A stretch of 64,000 nucleotides of DNA from Pseudomonadota bacterium (GCA_018896025.1 JAHIND010000007.1:1-64000), one strand, 5' to 3'. Counted from the stretch's first letter, positions 34,177 through 42,995 are shown. The notes: generated from the letters alone by a model not told the origin. Numbers and translations: made by a program.

Positions 34177-34857
34177 TCAGCGGGGCAACAGCCCCAGGTT
34201 CTTGAGGGCGTGCACCAGCAGGAAGCTCTTGAACTCGCGGTCAGTGCGTCCCCACCAACCATCGCGGGCTTGAGCCTCGGCCAGACCGGGCAGCAGGGGC
34301 CGCAGCAAACCGAAGGCCCGGCGGCCGGGGATGTGGGCCAAGGCGTTTAAAATATGATGAAAAGGCAGGCTTCTGGGCCATACCTCTTGCCCGGCGGTAT
34401 CTTCGAGCAATTGCTCTAATAAGGTCCTGACCCCCCTGCCCCGGCAAAACTTTGGGTGCACCGCCAGGGCGCGGAGCAGGTTGCTGCGGGCGGCCCAGCC
34501 CAGGGCGTCGCCGCCCGCCAGGCGGTCCTCCAGATGCCGCAACCCCTCGATCACCTTGGGCTCTTGTTCGCGCCCGAAGATGCAGGCCAGGAACAGCGCC
34601 GCCGCGGGCCACAGGGCGCCCCCCCGGCTGGGGGCGAAGGGCAGGCCGTAAAGCTCACGGACCGTGGGGGATGTGGGAGCCCCGCCGGAGACCATGGCCC
34701 GCTGCCAAAGCCAGTCCAGGCCCCGCTCCACCGTCGGATCGGGCTCGCGCTGGGCGAGGTGCAGGCCAAAAAGGCGGTGTAGGGTGGTGAGTGGCGATCC
34801 GCCCCAGGAGCCGTCGGCCCGCTGCCCCTTCCTGAGGGCGGTCACGGCGCGGGCCAT
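34177..34857 (-). CDS. Prenyltransferase/squalene-cyclase-fold (alpha-alpha toroid) protein, possibly truncated at the start
   Basis: 226 residues from the first ATG. The protein has paired-helix repeats with the QW-like motifs QRADGSWGGS and EAQARDGWWGRTDREFKS, as in prenyltransferase-type and squalene-hopene-cyclase-type domains, but lacks any visible DxDD catalytic motif; in this size class the fold is usually non-catalytic and of unknown function. The reading frame is open and looks coding to about 34968 (KLAHDPLAPFAASRTPAGLYARSRW), where an ideal AGGAGG (34975-34980) stands 6 bp before a GTT rather than an ATG or GTG. So either the real start was lost by mutation, or an unusual start is used. 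It lies between tRNA-derived scars. Confidence 0.6.
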   Translation of the reverse strand: MARAVTALRKGQRADGSWGGSPLTTLHRLFGLHLAQREPDPTVERGLDWLWQRAMVSGGAPTSPTVRELYGLPFAPSRGGALWPAAALFLACIFGREQEPKVIEGLRHLEDRLAGGDALGWAARSNLLRALAVHPKFCRGRGVRTLLEQLLEDTAGQEVWPRSLPFHHILNALAHIPGRRAFGLLRPLLPGLAEAQARDGWWGRTDREFKSFLLVHALKNLGLLPR

Positions 34858-34968
34858 GTCCCGCCCCAGGCGGGGGTCGCCGCCCAGCCAGCGGGAGCGG
34901 GCATAGAGCCCCGCCGGGGTGCGGCTGGCCGCGAAGGGGGCCAGGGGATCGTGGGCTAGCTTGAAAAC

Positions 34969-35316
34969 GGCCTGCCTCCTGTGACGTGGGGTGGCGCTCG
35001 ATTATCAGCAAAGCAAACCCTGAAAAATATGGCAAGTTCAAATAACTGACAAAAACCATGGCTACTATTTTGTACAATAATAAATACTACAGCGCGCTGG
35101 AAGGCCTGGGGATGCCCGCCGTGGCGAGCCATCGTATTGCGCCCGGCTGGTAAGACGACCAAATATTACCGGGACGACTAGCTGAATTGATCATGTTTTT
35201 CGGTGTGTTGGGCAAGGAACGGCCCTGATCCAGATTATACAGGGCGGGCGAGAAGACTGCAAAAAACTAGTAACCCAAAAAGCGCCGGGCGCCAAGGCCT
35301 GGGCAAAAGGGGATGG
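34969..35316. other. Intergenic region between divergent genes
   Basis: About 350 bp, AT-rich near 35020-35100, with a small palindrome TTGTACAA (35071-35078) inside TATTTTGTACAATAATA. It probably holds promoters for the genes on both sides. No RNA gene or repeat seen. Confidence 0.35.
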
Positions 35317-36606
35317 ATGTTGCCGATGATCTTTCAGCACTGCCCGAGGAACCAGGATAAGGCCGTGGGCAACGCCATGGAAAAAGCGTGGCTGCTCGCG
35401 GTGATCGTTTTGGTGGTGATGGCTTGTTGGGTGATGCCCGTTGCGGTACAGGCCCGCCAAGCGGCCGCCGAACTCACCTGGGAGCCCGTGGTGGCCTTGG
35501 ATCGGCAGCTATTCCCATCCCTTATCGTATCCACCGCCACCATGGCCTCGTCCGAGGAGGACGAGGGCACGGAATATTTCATTGGCGACCCCGATGGGTT
35601 TATCGGGGCGGTGGTGGCGGATGCGCCCGCCGGGAGCAAGGTCAAGCTGGTGGTGAAGGGCAACCGGCTGATGAGCCAAAGCTCCGTGCAGGGGGAGATC
35701 GCCGAACCTGAAGAAGCATACGATATCTTTCCCAAAATCAACTGGCACTATGACGCCCTACTCAAGTCCCGCCAGGTCCGGCCCATGTCGGTGGTGATGG
35801 AGTTGTTTATAAACGGCAAGTCCCTGGGCATCAAGTCGGAGACGGTCACCGTGCGCTCTCTCAACGACTGCCCCATATATCTAATGCCCACCGACAAGGA
35901 CGGGAACCCCGTGGAGGACGAGAGCAAAGCCGCCGAACCCGGGGTGGACATGAGCTGGATGTTCGCCGCGTATGTCAACGAGAACCACCCCTGGGTGGAC
36001 CAAATTCTCAAGGAGGCCTTGCAATCCGGGGAGATTGACGCCTTCACCGGCTACCAGAGCGGCGACCCCAATGTGGTGCTCCGCCAGGTGTTCGCCATCT
36101 GGAACGTGATGCAGCGCCGGGGGATGAAATACAGCAGCATCACCACCCCGTCGGCGGTTTCACCGGCCATTTACGCCCAACACGTGCGCCTGTTCGGCGA
36201 TTCGCTGAATGCGCAACAGACCAACTGCATCGACGGGACGGTTTTGTTCGCCAGTATTTGTCGCAAGATAGACATCCTGTCCTACCTGGTGCTGATCCCT
36301 GGCCACGCATTCTTCGCCTTCAGCCTCGACCCTGACCAAAACCGCGTCGTAGGCCTGGAAACCACCATGATGGGCGATGTCGATCTGGCCCAGTACAAAT
36401 CCAAGAAGCTAACCCCCGAACAGCTCGGCAAGAAAATACACACCGCCTCTTGGAACAGCTTCGTCAAGGCCCTGAAGGCAGGCACCGCGGAGCTTGAAAA
36501 ATCGGCCAACAGGTTCCAATCGGAGAAGCCGGCTGACGCGGAATACCAACTGATCTCGGTGGATCAGGCCCGCAACATGGGCATCCTTCCCTTGGCGTCG
36601 GATTAA
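35317..36606 (+). CDS. Secreted transglutaminase-like cysteine protein (unknown target)
   Basis: About 429 residues from the ATG at 35317, preceded by AAAGGGG; the ATG at 35377 (MEKAWLLAVIVLVV) is an alternative that gives a more standard signal peptide. After the hydrophobic segment the N-terminal half is beta-rich (GSKVKLVVKGNRLMSQSSVQ). The C-terminal half has the transglutaminase/papain-like pair NCIDGTVLFASICRKI (nucleophile Cys) and YLVLIPGHAFFAFSLD (His), followed by VVGLETTMMG that fits the third residue position. Such folds act as proteases, transglutaminases or crosslinkers. The gene is alone between two tRNA-Ser-derived scars and is followed by a terminator. Confidence 0.72.
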   Translation: MLPMIFQHCPRNQDKAVGNAMEKAWLLAVIVLVVMACWVMPVAVQARQAAAELTWEPVVALDRQLFPSLIVSTATMASSEEDEGTEYFIGDPDGFIGAVVADAPAGSKVKLVVKGNRLMSQSSVQGEIAEPEEAYDIFPKINWHYDALLKSRQVRPMSVVMELFINGKSLGIKSETVTVRSLNDCPIYLMPTDKDGNPVEDESKAAEPGVDMSWMFAAYVNENHPWVDQILKEALQSGEIDAFTGYQSGDPNVVLRQVFAIWNVMQRRGMKYSSITTPSAVSPAIYAQHVRLFGDSLNAQQTNCIDGTVLFASICRKIDILSYLVLIPGHAFFAFSLDPDQNRVVGLETTMMGDVDLAQYKSKKLTPEQLGKKIHTASWNSFVKALKAGTAELEKSANRFQSEKPADAEYQLISVDQARNMGILPLASD

Positions 36607-36706
36607 AAATAGGCGGGTGATGCCCGGCGAGCGCCGGGCGCGCGGAAATTTTGGGCCCAGCCCCGGCCGGGGTCGCGGCCTGTGCCGCATGGCCCACAAA
36701 TAACAA

Positions 36707-36738
36707 GGGGAGCCGGCCGGTTAGGCCAACTCCCCGTG
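36707..36738. terminator. Bidirectional terminator between the transglutaminase-like gene and the left tRNA-Ser copy
   Basis: GGGGAG (36707-36712) pairs with CTCCCC (36730-36735), with an inner GGCC/GGCC stem. Plus strand: GTGTTTATTTATTT follows, serving the transglutaminase-like gene. Minus strand: TTGTTATTT follows, serving as the original terminator of the tRNA. It is a diverged copy of the hairpin at 34055-34082. Confidence 0.65.
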
Positions 36739-36748
36739 TTTATTTATT

Positions 36749-36842
36749 TGGCGGAGAGAGAGGGATTCGAACCCTCGGTACACCTTTTGGGCGTACACAC
36801 GATTTCCAGTCGTGCACCTTCGGCCAGCTCGGTCATCTCTCT
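36749..36842 (-). tRNA. tRNA-Ser(GGA) copy at the distal end of the element (attachment repeat)
   Basis: The sequence is identical to the tRNA-Ser at 50970-51063 except for the first base: position 1 is A here and G there, so the top acceptor pair is A-C and not G-C. Anticodon GGA in CTGGAAA, long variable arm and encoded CCA are present. Its 5' flank comes from the element and its terminator (36707-36738) is the host-type one. It may be a still-transcribed tRNA or only the att repeat; no promoter is evident upstream on the minus strand. Confidence 0.75.
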
Positions 36843-36952
36843 CCGGCGATGTTTACCCTTAAATATCAGCATATTGACACGACAGTTATCTTGCGGTCCG
36901 CCTGTTAGTGTGAGCAATTACTCAAACAAAAAATAAACCCTACTATTCATTG

Positions 36953-36973
36953 TGCCCATCGCGTTGCCCATCG
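36953..36973. repeat. Left arm-type repeat of the element
   Basis: Two copies of TGCCCATCG with a 12-bp period. The same 21-bp block recurs at the right end at 50875-50895 in the same orientation, 112 bp and 75 bp from the direct repeats. Such pairs inside both ends are typical of integrase or excisionase arm-binding sites. Confidence 0.7.
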
Positions 36974-37015
36974 TGTGTGAGCTTGTGAATGGACTTTTGA
37001 TACGTTTCCTCCGCC

Positions 37016-40000
37016 TCATTGCGCTTGCTGTCCGGGGCCTGCCCATTCGGCATTGATCTGGTTGTAGACCTCTTTGAGCAAGGCCTGCCCCACCACCTTT
37101 TGGAATTCCTTCTCGTTGATGAACTTCGCGGTGATCTCCTCGTTCTGGTCCATACGGTCAATGAAGAGGTCTTCCAACTCTTTTAAGAACACGAAGCTGA
37201 AGTTCTCGAGGGTATTGGCCAGGGCAGCCTGGCGTAGTTTCTCATTGGCCACGGCATCTTCTTTGATTGAGTCGAAAAAGAGCTGATCCGCTGGCTTGAA
37301 GTCCGTTCCGAAGCGCTCGTTGAGGAGGTCGATAAGTTCAGACAACCCGATTTTCAGGTCATGAGCGGTGCCAGTACCCATGGAGGTCGGGGCCTTGATT
37401 TCCTCGCCGCCCTGTTTTTCCAGCGCTATCGCCCCTTCGCTGATCTTTTGGAGGCGGTAATATTGCAGGTCCACCTCATCGTCGAAGTGGTAAGACGGGC
37501 CGAACCCTCGCTTGGGCAGTTTGCTGATCAGGAAGCGGACATAGCTATAAAGCTTTTCCAGGTCCATGTCCTGAAATGGTACGACCTGCGCGAGGAAGGC
37601 GTACAGATTGCGGAAGGCGACCAGGGTCTTCCTGAACTCCTCGCGCTCCTCCTCCGCTAACTCCTTGTACCGCCCAACTGCCGGGTCGAGACAGGCGTAC
37701 ATCTTGGCGTGGTCGCTCTTGGTCTGTTTGTGTTTGGGCGTGAAGAAAACCTTGGCGAATTCCTCAACCTCGGCCTTGTAGTAGACCTGCCAGCCGTCAA
37801 GTTTTGCTTGCATCTCGTACAGCTGTTTTGGTTCGGCCTGCTCCCCAATCAAGGTTCGCTCGTAGTACGGCTGGAAGGCGGCCAGAATGTCCTCTGCCTC
37901 GTTGACGAAGTCCAGGACGAAGGTGTCCTTCTTCCCATCGCGTCGCCTATTCAGGCGAGATAGGGTCTGCACGGCATGCACGCCCATCAGACGCTTGTCC
38001 ACATACATGGTGTGCAGCAGGGGCTGGTCAAAGCCGGTTTGGTACTTTTCGGCGACCAGCAGCAGCTGGTACTCATCTGATGCGAAGCGTGCCGGCAACT
38101 CCCGCTCTTTAATGCCGCTGTTCATGCCGACTTCGGTGAACTCTTTGCCCGTGTCGGAATCGAAGACTGTTCCCGAGAAGGCCACCAGGGTCTTGATGTC
38201 GGTGTAACCCTTCTCGGCTATGTACTTGTCAAAAGCCAGCTTGTACCGCACCGCGTGCAAGCGGGAAGAGGTAACCAGCATGGCCTTGGCCCTGCCGCCG
38301 ATCTTGTGGTGGGTGGTGTTGCGGAAGTGTTCCACCATCACCTGGGTCTTCTGGGCGATGTTGTGGGGATGAAGGCTCATGAAGCGGGCCAGGGCCGAAG
38401 CGGCTTTCTTCTGGTCCACCTCCGGATCATCCTCAATGGCCTTCACCAGGCGATAGAAGGTCTTGTGGGTGGTGTAGTTCTCCAGTACGTCCAGGATGAA
38501 GCCCTCTTCAATGGCTTGGCGCATGCTGTAGAGGTGGAACGGCTCCGGCTTGCCGTCCGCTCCCTCGCGTCCGAAGACCTCCAAGGTCTTGTACTTGGGG
38601 GTGGCGGTAAAGGCGAAGAAGCTGATGTTGGGCTGCTTGCCCCGCTTGGCCATGGCCTTGAGGATTTCTTCCTGGTAGTCGGGCAGCCCCTCCTCTTCCG
38701 CCTGTTTCTTAGCCTCCTGCTTGATGGCCTCACCGGCCAGCACCTGCTTCAGTTCGGTGGCCGTCTCTCCGCCTTGGGAACTATGGGCCTCGTCTATGAG
38801 CACCGCGTATTTGCGCGAGGGCAGGCCGCCCACCTTCTCGGTGACGAAGGGGAACTTCTGCAGGGTGGTGATAATGATGGGAACACCCCTGGCCAGCGCC
38901 TGGGCCAGCTGGTTGGAGTCAACATCGATCTTCTCCACCACCCCTTGTTTGTGCTCGAACTGGTAGACCGTGTCCTGGAGCTGCTGATCCAGCACCAGGC
39001 GGTCGGTAATGACCACCACCGAATCAAAGACCTTCTCGTCCTTGGCGTTGTGCAGACTGGCCAGGCGGTGGGCCAGCCAGGCAATGGTGTTGCTCTTGCC
39101 GCTGCCCGCCGAGTGTTGGACCAGATAGTTGTGCCCGGTTTCCTTCTCCTTGGCGTCGGCCACCATTTTACGCACCGCGTCCAACTGGTGGAAGCGGGGG
39201 AAGATCATGGTCTCCTTCTTGATCTTCTTCTGGCCGACCTCTTTGTGCTCCACCTCCAAGTGGATGAAGCGGGCCAGGATGTCCAGGAAGCTGTCCCGCT
39301 GCCAGATGCGCTCCCAGAGGTAGGCCGTTCGGTAACCGGCAGGATTCACGGGGTTGCCCGCACCGGTGCCGTTGCCTTGGTTGAAGGGCAGGAAGACGGT
39401 GTGGCCCTTGGCCAGCTTGGTGGTCATGTGCACTTCATCCGGATCAACCGCGAAGTGCACTAGCGCCCGCCTCTTGAACTGGAAGATCAGGTCCTGGGGG
39501 TCGCGGTCATGCTTGTACTGGCTCACCGCGTTACGCCAGGTCTGGCCGGACAGGGGGTTCTTCAACTCCGCTGTGGCCACCGGGATGCCGTTCAGGCTCA
39601 ACACCAGGTCCAGGGAGTTCTCATGTTTGGGCGAGTAGTGCAACTGCCGCGTGACGGTGAGGCGGTTGGCCTGATAGCGGGCCACTGTCTCGGGGTTCAT
39701 GCCGCTAGCCGGGGCGAAGTAGGCCGCCCTAAAGAGCTTGCCGAAGCACTTGAACCCGTGGCGCAGGACGTTGAGGCAGCCTTGATGATCGGAGTTGAGG
39801 GCGCTGGTCAAATCGTCCAGTAGGGTGGCCCCGGCCTTGCCCTTTTGAATGCCCTCAAGGTAGGCCCACTCCTTGGGTTGGGTCTCCTGGACAAAGGCCA
39901 GGAACAGGGCGGGATCAAGGCAGCGCTCACGGTCGAAGGCCTGGGGATCGGTCTTACCATAACCGGCGTGGCTGATCAGGTGCTCCTCTATGGCCTCCTC

Positions 40001-40030
40001 AAAGGCGATTTCCTTGTGGTCAACGGGCAT
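37016..40030 (-). CDS. hsdR: Type I restriction enzyme R subunit (HsdR)
   Basis: 1004 residues. The subunit supplies ATP-driven DNA translocation and cleavage in the HsdR2M2S complex. Visible are the N-terminal nuclease motif with D141 and E155-L-K157 (ENSLDLVLSLN...VATAELKNPL), Walker A HSAGSGKSNT (K312), motif I-III blocks VVVITDRLVLDQQL, the DEAH box VLIDEAHSSQGG and helicase motif V-VI regions KTQVMVEHF..., QTLSRLNRRRDGKKDTFVLDFVN. The C-terminal helical S/M-contact domain follows. It is the last gene of the operon, 12 bp after abiEii. All motifs are intact, so the enzyme should be active. Confidence 0.97.
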   Translation of the reverse strand: MPVDHKEIAFEEAIEEHLISHAGYGKTDPQAFDRERCLDPALFLAFVQETQPKEWAYLEGIQKGKAGATLLDDLTSALNSDHQGCLNVLRHGFKCFGKLFRAAYFAPASGMNPETVARYQANRLTVTRQLHYSPKHENSLDLVLSLNGIPVATAELKNPLSGQTWRNAVSQYKHDRDPQDLIFQFKRRALVHFAVDPDEVHMTTKLAKGHTVFLPFNQGNGTGAGNPVNPAGYRTAYLWERIWQRDSFLDILARFIHLEVEHKEVGQKKIKKETMIFPRFHQLDAVRKMVADAKEKETGHNYLVQHSAGSGKSNTIAWLAHRLASLHNAKDEKVFDSVVVITDRLVLDQQLQDTVYQFEHKQGVVEKIDVDSNQLAQALARGVPIIITTLQKFPFVTEKVGGLPSRKYAVLIDEAHSSQGGETATELKQVLAGEAIKQEAKKQAEEEGLPDYQEEILKAMAKRGKQPNISFFAFTATPKYKTLEVFGREGADGKPEPFHLYSMRQAIEEGFILDVLENYTTHKTFYRLVKAIEDDPEVDQKKAASALARFMSLHPHNIAQKTQVMVEHFRNTTHHKIGGRAKAMLVTSSRLHAVRYKLAFDKYIAEKGYTDIKTLVAFSGTVFDSDTGKEFTEVGMNSGIKERELPARFASDEYQLLLVAEKYQTGFDQPLLHTMYVDKRLMGVHAVQTLSRLNRRRDGKKDTFVLDFVNEAEDILAAFQPYYERTLIGEQAEPKQLYEMQAKLDGWQVYYKAEVEEFAKVFFTPKHKQTKSDHAKMYACLDPAVGRYKELAEEEREEFRKTLVAFRNLYAFLAQVVPFQDMDLEKLYSYVRFLISKLPKRGFGPSYHFDDEVDLQYYRLQKISEGAIALEKQGGEEIKAPTSMGTGTAHDLKIGLSELIDLLNERFGTDFKPADQLFFDSIKEDAVANEKLRQAALANTLENFSFVFLKELEDLFIDRMDQNEEITAKFINEKEFQKVVGQALLKEVYNQINAEWAGPGQQAQ

Positions 40031-40042
40031 ACTCCCCCCTCC

Positions 40043-40963
40043 CTAATTCCACGGTCCCCCGTTTGGCCAGGTGAGGCCAAAATCCTTGCCAGCGGCAGCG
40101 GCGTGCAGCGGCGGCAACAAAAACTCGCGCAGGTCGGCGACCACTTGGGGCAGGCCCACCCCGCCGGTCTCCAGTTCGCTGCGTTTGACGAAAGCCCTCC
40201 ACTGGGCCGCCTTGCCGCTATCCTGGGCGAACTCGTCACCCAATGCCGTAGGCACGTCGCCCGGCAGGGCGGTTTTCCGGCGGGCAAAGGTAGCCTCTAT
40301 GGCTTGGGCCAAGACCGCTCCCTCAAAGGGGAAGACCCTGGCCATGGTCCAGATATCGAAGTAGTCCTTCATCCGGCTATTGGGCATGCCGATGGCCACC
40401 ATGGCCTGTAGCTTCTCGGCTACCACGCTCTCCTTGGGGTAGGCCCTAATGCGCGGCGCGGGTTGGTCCAGCAAGGTGGGGTAGTCGATCAACTCCGGCC
40501 CAGGGGTCACCGCGTCACCAAAGCCCACATCGATCTGCACGTTTATGGAGATGGTCCCCAGATGGGCGACAAACTTCACCCGCAGCCCTTGATAGACCTG
40601 ATCCTCGCGTATGGCCTCCACTTGGACCATGCCCGCATCGAACTGCAGGCCGTCGTCCGGCGCATCCTCGATCCAGCAAAGTTCCGAGATCACCATGCCC
40701 AACGCCTCGGGCGATTCGTCCCCAGTGCCCGCGAAGTCCATGTCCTTGGTAGGGCGGTGGGCTTCATTGGTCCAGGCCATGAAGCGGAAGGCCCCCTTGA
40801 GCACATAGCGCTGGGCATAGCGAGAGATGGACAGGCGGTACAGGAAGCGCTCCAGGGCGTAGCGGGTCAGGAGCTGTTGATAGTTCTCGCCCCGCTCCCG
40901 CGCCAGGTTAAGCAGGCGCTGACGCACCGAAGCCGCCATGTCCTTTACCTGATTCTGGCTCAC
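40043..40963 (-). CDS. abiEii: AbiEii-type nucleotidyltransferase toxin
   Basis: 306 residues from the GTG at 40963, which overlaps the antitoxin stop by 4 bp (GTGA). The nucleotidyltransferase motif YVLKGAFRFMAW...RPTKDMDFAGTG fits G(S/A)-x(10)-D-x-D, and the C-terminal part has the family's KxD-type stretch (SRMKDYFDIWTMARVF). AbiEii toxins modify tRNA or nucleotides and stop growth, working with AbiEi as a type IV or abortive-infection pair. It is unusual to find it inside a type I restriction operon, between hsdS and hsdR. Confidence 0.93.
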   Translation of the reverse strand: MSQNQVKDMAASVRQRLLNLARERGENYQQLLTRYALERFLYRLSISRYAQRYVLKGAFRFMAWTNEAHRPTKDMDFAGTGDESPEALGMVISELCWIEDAPDDGLQFDAGMVQVEAIREDQVYQGLRVKFVAHLGTISINVQIDVGFGDAVTPGPELIDYPTLLDQPAPRIRAYPKESVVAEKLQAMVAIGMPNSRMKDYFDIWTMARVFPFEGAVLAQAIEATFARRKTALPGDVPTALGDEFAQDSGKAAQWRAFVKRSELETGGVGLPQVVADLREFLLPPLHAAAAGKDFGLTWPNGGPWN

Positions 40964-41562
40964 GCCAGAGCCTCCAGGTAGGGCTGCATCACCTTGGTCT
41001 GGCGGCATACCTTGGCGTACTTCCATAGGTCGTCGTTGGTGCAAAGATGCTGCCTACGGCAGTCGCGTAGGGCCTCCAGGGCCACGTCCAGGCCGATCTG
41101 GTTGCGGAATTTGAAGCAGTCGGCCACGGTCTTGGCCAGGTTGTAGACCCTGACCCGCACCCCTTCCACTTCGTGTTCTTCCACTCCCGCGCGGAAAGCC
41201 TCGCCAGAGACCCGTACTGTGCGGATAGGGAGGCTGGGCTCCTTGGGTTCGCGGGCGTCCTTTTTTAGGGCCAGCCATACCTGGTGGGGCATCTGAGTGG
41301 TGAGGCCGTGGAACTGGAGAGCCGAGAGCAGGCACACCACGCCGGAGGGCACCCGCTTGCACACTTCGGCCAGGGTTCGGTGTTCGGTGGGGTCGGCGTC
41401 GGCGGCGACGTAGAGACCGCGTCCGATTCGCTGGAGTTTGCCCGCGCGATAGAGCCGGATGAGATGTTCGCGCGGCAGATCGTGTGCGTCGAGATCACGA
41501 GGACGCAGAACTCCCGCGCGACGTACCAGTTTCATGACCTTGTCAGTTGCCGACGCGCTCAC
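40960..41562 (-). CDS. abiEi: AbiEi antitoxin (winged-helix transcriptional repressor type)
   Basis: 200 residues beginning GTG with TTGGAG 8 bp upstream. The N-terminal winged helix (DKVMKLVRRAGVLRPRDLDAHDLPREHLIRLYRAGKLQRIGRGLYV) and the C-terminal AbiEi domain (RTVRVSGEAFRAGVEEHEVEGVRVRVYNLAKTVADCFKF) match the antitoxins that repress their own operon and neutralise AbiEii. A 46-bp dyad just upstream (41578-41623) is the expected operator. It is followed by abiEii with a 4-bp overlap. Confidence 0.92.
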   Translation of the reverse strand: MSASATDKVMKLVRRAGVLRPRDLDAHDLPREHLIRLYRAGKLQRIGRGLYVAADADPTEHRTLAEVCKRVPSGVVCLLSALQFHGLTTQMPHQVWLALKKDAREPKEPSLPIRTVRVSGEAFRAGVEEHEVEGVRVRVYNLAKTVADCFKFRNQIGLDVALEALRDCRRQHLCTNDDLWKYAKVCRQTKVMQPYLEALA

Positions 41563-41577
41563 TTAGCGAACTCCAAC

Positions 41578-41623
41578 GTTACGAAACGCACATACTTATA
41601 AATAAGTATGGACGTTTTGTAAC
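41578..41623 (-). promoter_or_regulatory. 46-bp symmetric operator/promoter of the abiE pair
   Basis: A near-perfect dyad centred at 41600.5: an inner 20-bp palindrome CATACTTATAAATAAGTATG (41591-41610) and outer arms GTTACGAAACG (41578-41588) and CGTTTTGTAAC (41613-41623) with one mismatch. It contains AT-rich -10-like elements and lies 16 bp upstream of the GTG of abiEi. AbiEi-type antitoxins bind such inverted repeats to repress transcription. It shows the toxin-antitoxin pair is regulated apart from hsdM and hsdS. Confidence 0.8.
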
Positions 41624-41702
41624 ACGTACTATCTCGCTGGGCAAGTTATTCCTCGCGAACTACTGGACGAGTCACGTCGCGGTGGTGAAGTTCGTGCACT
41701 AT

Positions 41703-42995
41703 TCAGGCCGCCGCCTCGCCGCGAACGTCGATCTTGCCGGTGACGGCGGCGGAGATGAGGGAGGAGCGGTACTCGTGAAGCAACCCCATGGAACGGCGTA
41801 TGGTTTGGAACAAATTGTCAATAGCCCCAACTTGATCCTTAAGGTGTTTAACTAGTTGCCGCTGTTCAGGCAAGGGAGGCAGAAAGATTGGTGCTTCAGA
41901 AACGTTATTAAGGCCAAGCCCAGTCTTCAACCCATACTGGACAATTCCAAAATGGGTCTGTCCGACTACAGAGCCTAGGGACATTCCCAAAAAGTAAGGA
42001 TCAGCGATGTCTTTTTTAGGGCGAATTAGTGCCAAGTGCTGATTTATGTACATTTTTTCAGGTAGAACATCGACTATCGCCACACGCCCTGTTTTAGCCC
42101 CCGTAACGCAAACAAGAACATCCTCAACGTTCAGAGCAGTCCTTATCCCTTCCGCGCCCTTTGGCGGGTCAACGCGCTGAACCTCGTCTAAGGTCAATCC
42201 AAGCTCGTCGTTAAGATTGCCGCTCTGAAGAAATAAATCCCCCTCCTCAGAAAAAAACTCCGACCACCCACGAGGACCAGAGGTAATGAAGCTAGAGACA
42301 TTTTTGATGCGAGTCGACTCCCAATGCTCCGGTATCTCCCCTAGCCACTCTATGCCCGAGTCCTTCATCTTGGCATCGGGGTTGAGGCCCTTGGTGACCG
42401 CGTGGCTGATGACGGCGGCTCGCTTCTCCTGCAGCAGCTCGATCTGGCGCTGCTTCTTGGCGACCAGATCGTCTATGCGGACCGTCTCGCGGTCCAAAAA
42501 ATCGGCGATGGCGCGTTGTATATTTTCTGGAGGCAATGGTAATGCTAGCTCTGCAAACTCCGAGTATCTGACTGTTTTCCCATCACGAATGCCTGTGGTG
42601 ACTGCCTGCAAACGCGATATGAATTCGCGGCTCTTTAAAAGATAACGAAAGTAGGGATGAACCACCTGTTCCGAAGGCTTCATCACAGAGTAGGCGGGAC
42701 TAATGATGCCCTGAAAGGGTGAATACTCGACTCCACCTTCAAAACTCCGCAGACTAATAACGAAGTCGCCGCATTTTACCAAGTTGAAATTTTCAAAGCC
42801 TTTCGTAGCCGTCATGACCTGACGATCTGTCTCCTGTTCCAACAGTCGCTGGGGAACAACTCCCATCATTTGGCTGGCCGAGAGAATTTCTTCGCGTGGG
42901 TGGTTTTTTTCGATTCGTTGCCTGAATAACCGCTTTGCTAATTGGGTGTCCCACTCTTTGGGCAAGGGGTTGTTATAACTTCTTGGGTCGCTCAC
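41703..42995 (-). CDS. hsdS: Type I restriction-modification specificity subunit (HsdS)
   Basis: 430 residues with the two-TRD plan: TRD1 about 20-150 (ILSASQMMGVVPQ), first conserved helix (LPLPPENIQRAIADFLDRETVRIDDLVAKKQRQIELLQEKRAAVI, 155-200), TRD2 (SGIEWLGEIPEHWESTRIKNVSSF) and second helix (LPPLPEQRQLVKHLKDQVGAIDNLFQ). It sets which DNA sequence the enzyme methylates and cuts. The gene is AT-richer in its target-recognition regions than hsdM, as usual. It starts 4 bp inside the end of hsdM. Confidence 0.95.
   Translation of the reverse strand: MSDPRSYNNPLPKEWDTQLAKRLFRQRIEKNHPREEILSASQMMGVVPQRLLEQETDRQVMTATKGFENFNLVKCGDFVISLRSFEGGVEYSPFQGIISPAYSVMKPSEQVVHPYFRYLLKSREFISRLQAVTTGIRDGKTVRYSEFAELALPLPPENIQRAIADFLDRETVRIDDLVAKKQRQIELLQEKRAAVISHAVTKGLNPDAKMKDSGIEWLGEIPEHWESTRIKNVSSFITSGPRGWSEFFSEEGDLFLQSGNLNDELGLTLDEVQRVDPPKGAEGIRTALNVEDVLVCVTGAKTGRVAIVDVLPEKMYINQHLALIRPKKDIADPYFLGMSLGSVVGQTHFGIVQYGLKTGLGLNNVSEAPIFLPPLPEQRQLVKHLKDQVGAIDNLFQTIRRSMGLLHEYRSSLISAAVTGKIDVRGEAAA

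Noticed and set aside
36651..36936. Two plus-strand frames across the left tRNA-Ser copy
   Set aside because: They run antisense through the tRNA and terminator, and the same reading recurs in the right copy only because the tRNA is duplicated.
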